The translations under genes were made by a program, and so were the position numbers. A stretch of DNA of 36,990 bases, taken from contig JAUVUZ010000027.1 of assembly GCA_030604885.1 (NCBI GenBank), positions 1-36,990 on the forward strand, read 5' to 3'. Within the stretch, counting starts at the first letter, position 1, and each line of letters begins with the position of its first letter. The stretch is from Alphaproteobacteria bacterium (GTDB lineage: Bacteria; Pseudomonadota; Alphaproteobacteria; Rhodospirillales; Rhodospirillaceae). Shown piece after piece: positions 34,219 to 36,990 of this stretch. The notes beneath the pieces are model-generated. The model ran no database searches and had not been told where the DNA came from. It saw only the letters and a program-made list of their open reading frames with translations.

Positions 34219-36312
34219 TCACTTGCCGAACAGGCCCTTGACCGCGCCGCCGATGGCATCCGCCGGGTTCGACGGCTTCTGCTGCTGCTGTTGCTGCTGC
34301 GGCTGGGCGGCAGGCTTCTCGCCCCGGGCGGTGGCGCACGGGTTGGGATCGCGGGTCGCCTCGTTGAGCAGCGAATCCCCCAGCAGCGACAAGCCGCCGG
34401 TGGCCACCGCCGCGCCGAACTTCAGCGCCGTCCGCCCCGCCCCCATCGCGTCCAGCCCCACCGCCGGAGAGGCCATGGTGCCGCGCACCCGCACCAGCCC
34501 GGCGGTCGCCTGGGTGACGCCCAGGCTCGGCCCCTTCGGCTCCGGATTGATGCCGAGGTCGAGGGCTTCGGTCTTGAGGTTGACGCCGCCGACCACGGTG
34601 AGGTTGAAGGCGTCCGTCTCCGCCGCCACGCCGCGCCCCAGGTCCACCAGCCCGTCCTTCACCGGGAAGCGCACCACCGCGCAGTTCAGCACCGTCTTTT
34701 GCCGCGTCGTGAAGCCGCTGTCCACCATCGTCAGGCCCGACATCGCCCACGGGCCGATGGCCTCGCGCAATTGCGCGTTGTCGATCTCGGTGCGCCCGGC
34801 GTCGAAGCGCACCGTGCCGTTGAGGCCGCCCATCAGGTCGCGCACCGAGCGGCCGCGCGAGGCGAGCTTGAGTTCGGTGTCGGTGGGGCCGCCGATCGCC
34901 ATGCGCGTCATGTTCATGTCGGCGGCGACGGTGCCGAGGTTGACCCCGGCGGTGTCGAGGGAGACATCCAGCCCGGCGACGTTGTCGGGGTTGCGGGCGT
35001 CGAGCACGATCCGCGTCTTCGCCTCGCCGCCGCCGATGCCGAAGGTTTCGTCGAAGGCGAACAGGCCGTCCTTGAGGGTCGCGAGAATCTGCACGTCGTG
35101 CATCTTCACGTTGCCCGGCAGGGTGAGCAGGCCGGTGCCCACCTTGACCTCGCCGTTGGCGGCGCGCAGGCCGTCGAGGGGCAGCGGGTCGTTGGGGAAC
35201 ACCCGGCCGTCGCCCTTGGCCGCCGGAGCGGCGGGCTGGGCGGGCTGGCGGCTGTCGGCGGGCTTGCCGCCCGAGGCCGCCTCCATCAGCTTCGGCACGT
35301 CGATGAAATCGGCGCCCGCGTCGAAGGCGAAGGTCGGCTTCTTGCCGCCGGTCTCGACCGTGGCGTTGAAGTGGATGACGTGCCCGGCGAGCTTGAGTTC
35401 GCCGCCCTGGAGGCGGTAGCCGGTCTCCCCCTTGGTGGCGAGGTCGCCCTTGATCGCGAGCGGCGGCAGGTCCTTGAGGTCGGGGGCGAAGGTGGCGGCG
35501 ACGCGGTCGTACGACTTGGCGTCGACGTTGAACTTCAGCGCCATCTCCTTGGCGTCCTGCGGGCGGCCGAGCCGCCCTTCCGCCGAGGCGTCGATGCCCG
35601 GCACCGTGACCGCGAGGTTGAGGCTCGCCGGGGTGTTGTTGATCAGCGCGTCGAGGGGGCCGACCGACCCCTTCGCGCCGATCGGCAGGCCGTTGTAGAC
35701 CATGTCGAGGGTGAGCTTGAGCGGGTCGGAGAAGTTGCTGGCGTCGGCGGAGAGGGTCTTCACCTCCACCGCCAGCGACTGCCCGGTGGAGGCGTCGTCG
35801 AGGTTGACCTTGGTGTTCTTGATGTCGATGCCGCGGATCGCGATCTTCGGCGCCGGGCCGGGGGCGGCCTCGGGCTTGGCGGTCATCGCCGGGCCGGTCA
35901 TCGCGGTGGGGTCGGCCTTTGGCGCCAGGTCCCAGGTGGCGCTGCCGTCCTTGCGGCGCTCGAGGTTCACGGTGGTGTCGTGGATCACCAGCCGGGTGAT
36001 CCGGTAGTCGCCCGAGATCGCCGGGATCAGCGCGATTTCCGCCTCGGCGCGGCCGATCTGCGCCAGTTGCGGCGCCTTGGCCCAGGTGGGATTGGAAATC
36101 TCCACCCCCTCCACCACCACCGCCGGGGTGAACGAGATCTTGAGCTTCATCGGCCCATTGATCGCCACCGTGCGGCCGGTGGCGTCCTCCGCCGCGCGGA
36201 TGATGGTGCCGCGGTAGGACTCGATGTCGAGGGAGGCGAGGATGCCGTATACCGCAACCGCACCGACCACCACCACGCCGGCTACTATTTTTGCGACCCG
36301 CCCCAGCTTCAT
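34219..36312 (-). CDS. asmA: AsmA-family outer-membrane-associated protein
   Basis: The 697-residue protein begins with one membrane helix (about 5-27, AKIVAGVVVVGAVAVYGIL). The AsmA N-terminal pattern follows: ATGRTVAINGPMKLKISFTP, VEGVEISNPTWAKAPQLAQI and a long beta-rich periplasmic body. The C-terminal AsmA_2-type part includes MGGLNGTVRFDAGRTEIDNAQL and LVRVRGTMASPAVGLD. Such proteins are thought to help lipid transport between the membranes. The last 35 residues contain a run of seven or more glutamines (about 34280-34303) and end GGAVKGLFGK. GGAGGACGGACG precedes the ATG at 36312. It heads the leftward asmA-ATP12-acyP-purU group. Confidence 0.9.
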   Translation of the reverse strand: MKLGRVAKIVAGVVVVGAVAVYGILASLDIESYRGTIIRAAEDATGRTVAINGPMKLKISFTPAVVVEGVEISNPTWAKAPQLAQIGRAEAEIALIPAISGDYRITRLVIHDTTVNLERRKDGSATWDLAPKADPTAMTGPAMTAKPEAAPGPAPKIAIRGIDIKNTKVNLDDASTGQSLAVEVKTLSADASNFSDPLKLTLDMVYNGLPIGAKGSVGPLDALINNTPASLNLAVTVPGIDASAEGRLGRPQDAKEMALKFNVDAKSYDRVAATFAPDLKDLPPLAIKGDLATKGETGYRLQGGELKLAGHVIHFNATVETGGKKPTFAFDAGADFIDVPKLMEAASGGKPADSRQPAQPAAPAAKGDGRVFPNDPLPLDGLRAANGEVKVGTGLLTLPGNVKMHDVQILATLKDGLFAFDETFGIGGGEAKTRIVLDARNPDNVAGLDVSLDTAGVNLGTVAADMNMTRMAIGGPTDTELKLASRGRSVRDLMGGLNGTVRFDAGRTEIDNAQLREAIGPWAMSGLTMVDSGFTTRQKTVLNCAVVRFPVKDGLVDLGRGVAAETDAFNLTVVGGVNLKTEALDLGINPEPKGPSLGVTQATAGLVRVRGTMASPAVGLDAMGAGRTALKFGAAVATGGLSLLGDSLLNEATRDPNPCATARGEKPAAQPQQQQQQQKPSNPADAIGGAVKGLFGK

Positions 36313-36827
36313 CGTCCGTCCTCCGGTTTCATTTCGCCGATTTTCCCGGCATCTTCCTGATTTAGGTGCTCCGCCGCGCCCGCACACCCCCGGGCGGGCG
36401 AAGGCCTGCGCGACTCCGGTCGCCCCGGTTCCGGCGGCGGCGCGGAGCGCCTCGCCTCCCGCCACAATTAAACCATTATTTCGCCAACATATACCCGGCT
36501 CCACACCCCCTTCGCCCCGCATTTTCGGGTGGGTGCCCCATTTTTGCCATTCTTTGACTCCATCGCGGGACCGGGGCGCCCGGGAATTGAGAAAATTATC
36601 CAGTTTTCTCATGCATCTTCAAGGCTTTTTGGGGATCCGCAAAGGGTGACGGTAACGGGACGTCGACCCCCGGTTGCCATGTTTTTGCCCCATTTGCCTT
36701 TACATTTGTGGCGAACCGGGCTACCCCTGCCCCGAACGGATCCGCCACCTGAAACCCCTGCCTGGACGCGGGGCGGCGGCTCCCGAGGCTATTCGACATA
36801 CAGAACATCGATTTTCTGGGGGACAGA
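36313..36827. other. 515-base intergenic region with no gene
   Basis: No convincing coding region is seen. The DNA is less GC-rich than its surroundings in places. It holds the promoters of the divergent asmA group and the anion transporter gene. Four TTGCC motifs are present, at 36544, 36674, 36685 and 36694; the last three are spaced 11 and 9 bases apart on one face of the helix, about 130-155 bases before the transporter start. Confidence 0.6.
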
Positions 36828-36990
36828 ATGAGTTCTGCTAGCACCGCGGTCGCGGCGTCCGAAGGGATGACCGGAGACCGCAAGAAAGAAATCTTTGGCT
36901 TATTCCTCGGTGTGGCGTTCCTGCTCTACACCCTGTTCACGTCGCCGCCGGAGGGCATTTCCGTCTCCGCGTGGAAGACCATCGGCGTCA
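36828..36990 (+). CDS. DASS/SLC13-like anion:sodium symporter, N-terminal fragment
   Basis: Only 54 residues are in the window; the gene runs off the right end. A polar start (MSSASTAVAASEGMTGDRKKE) is followed by a first membrane helix, IFGLFLGVAFLLYTLF, and then TSPPEGISVSAWKTIGV. The PPEGxSxxAWxxxxV pattern after the first helix is typical of the DASS (SLC13) family, which imports sulfate or dicarboxylates with sodium. GGGGGACAG precedes the ATG. With so little sequence the family call is tentative. Confidence 0.6.
   Translation, partial: MSSASTAVAASEGMTGDRKKEIFGLFLGVAFLLYTLFTSPPEGISVSAWKTIGV

Noticed and set aside
33550-36360. Open frame of 936 codons on the plus strand opposite the ATP12 and asmA genes
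   Set aside because: It spans two clearly real genes and the gap between them, with low-complexity Arg/Gly/His composition; a high-GC antisense artefact.

Overview
The window is about 37 kb of very GC-rich DNA (roughly 70 percent by eye) with densely packed genes. It most likely comes from an alphaproteobacterium, probably of the Rhodospirillales type. The lineage markers are a MipZ-type division-site ATPase, an ATP12-type F1-ATPase assembly chaperone, a clpS-clpA pair and a cobC-type cobalamin gene. It looks chromosomal: I see no transposase, integrase, phage gene, plasmid replication gene or CRISPR array.

Layout, left to right. (1) 1-3092: the 3' end of a chemotaxis receptor with a strong terminator, then a MOFRL-type glycerate 2-kinase facing a GntP-family permease, a likely sugar-acid or glycerate uptake pair. 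(2) 3269-6055: a LOG-family nucleotide hydrolase gene overlapped from its 3' side by a chrB-chrA chromate resistance operon; chrA carries a run of 13 G near its 3' end. (3) 6163-10875: a decayed DUF2799 gene, a Sel1-repeat protein, clpA, clpS and an unknown lipoprotein. (4) 11077-16117: a D,D-carboxypeptidase with a SPOR domain, then a GntR/FCD regulator divergent from a complete three-gene TRAP transporter. (5) 16097-20680: a nucleotide-sugar block (phosphomannomutase/phosphoglucomutase, ugd, galU) and mipZ. (6) 20849-26630: a secreted GH114-like protein coupled to an AMP-binding enzyme with altered active-site motifs, a small zinc-ribbon membrane protein, cobC, and an unrecognised 476-residue protein. 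(7) 26631-30026: palindromic repeats with a short tandem array, mgtE, tRNA-Leu(GAG), lipB and a LysE-type exporter. (8) 30299-36312: a HutC/UTRA-type regulator divergent from a PfkB sugar kinase, then a leftward group asmA, ATP12 chaperone, acylphosphatase, purU. (9) 36828-end: the start of a DASS/SLC13-like anion transporter.

Functionally, the block from 16097 to 19753 supplies UDP-glucose, UDP-glucuronate and hexose-1-phosphates for cell-surface polysaccharides, but no glycosyltransferase is present in the window. Three transport systems with adjacent regulators or kinases (GntP with glycerate kinase; TRAP with GntR/FCD; PfkB kinase with UTRA regulator) point to a lifestyle based on scavenging organic acids and sugars. 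The least explained parts are the GH114-like/AMP-binding pair, the 476-residue protein, and the G tract in chrA. Several neighbouring genes overlap tail to tail, and several starts appear to be TTG or GTG. All functional calls rest on reading motifs by eye; no database search was possible.
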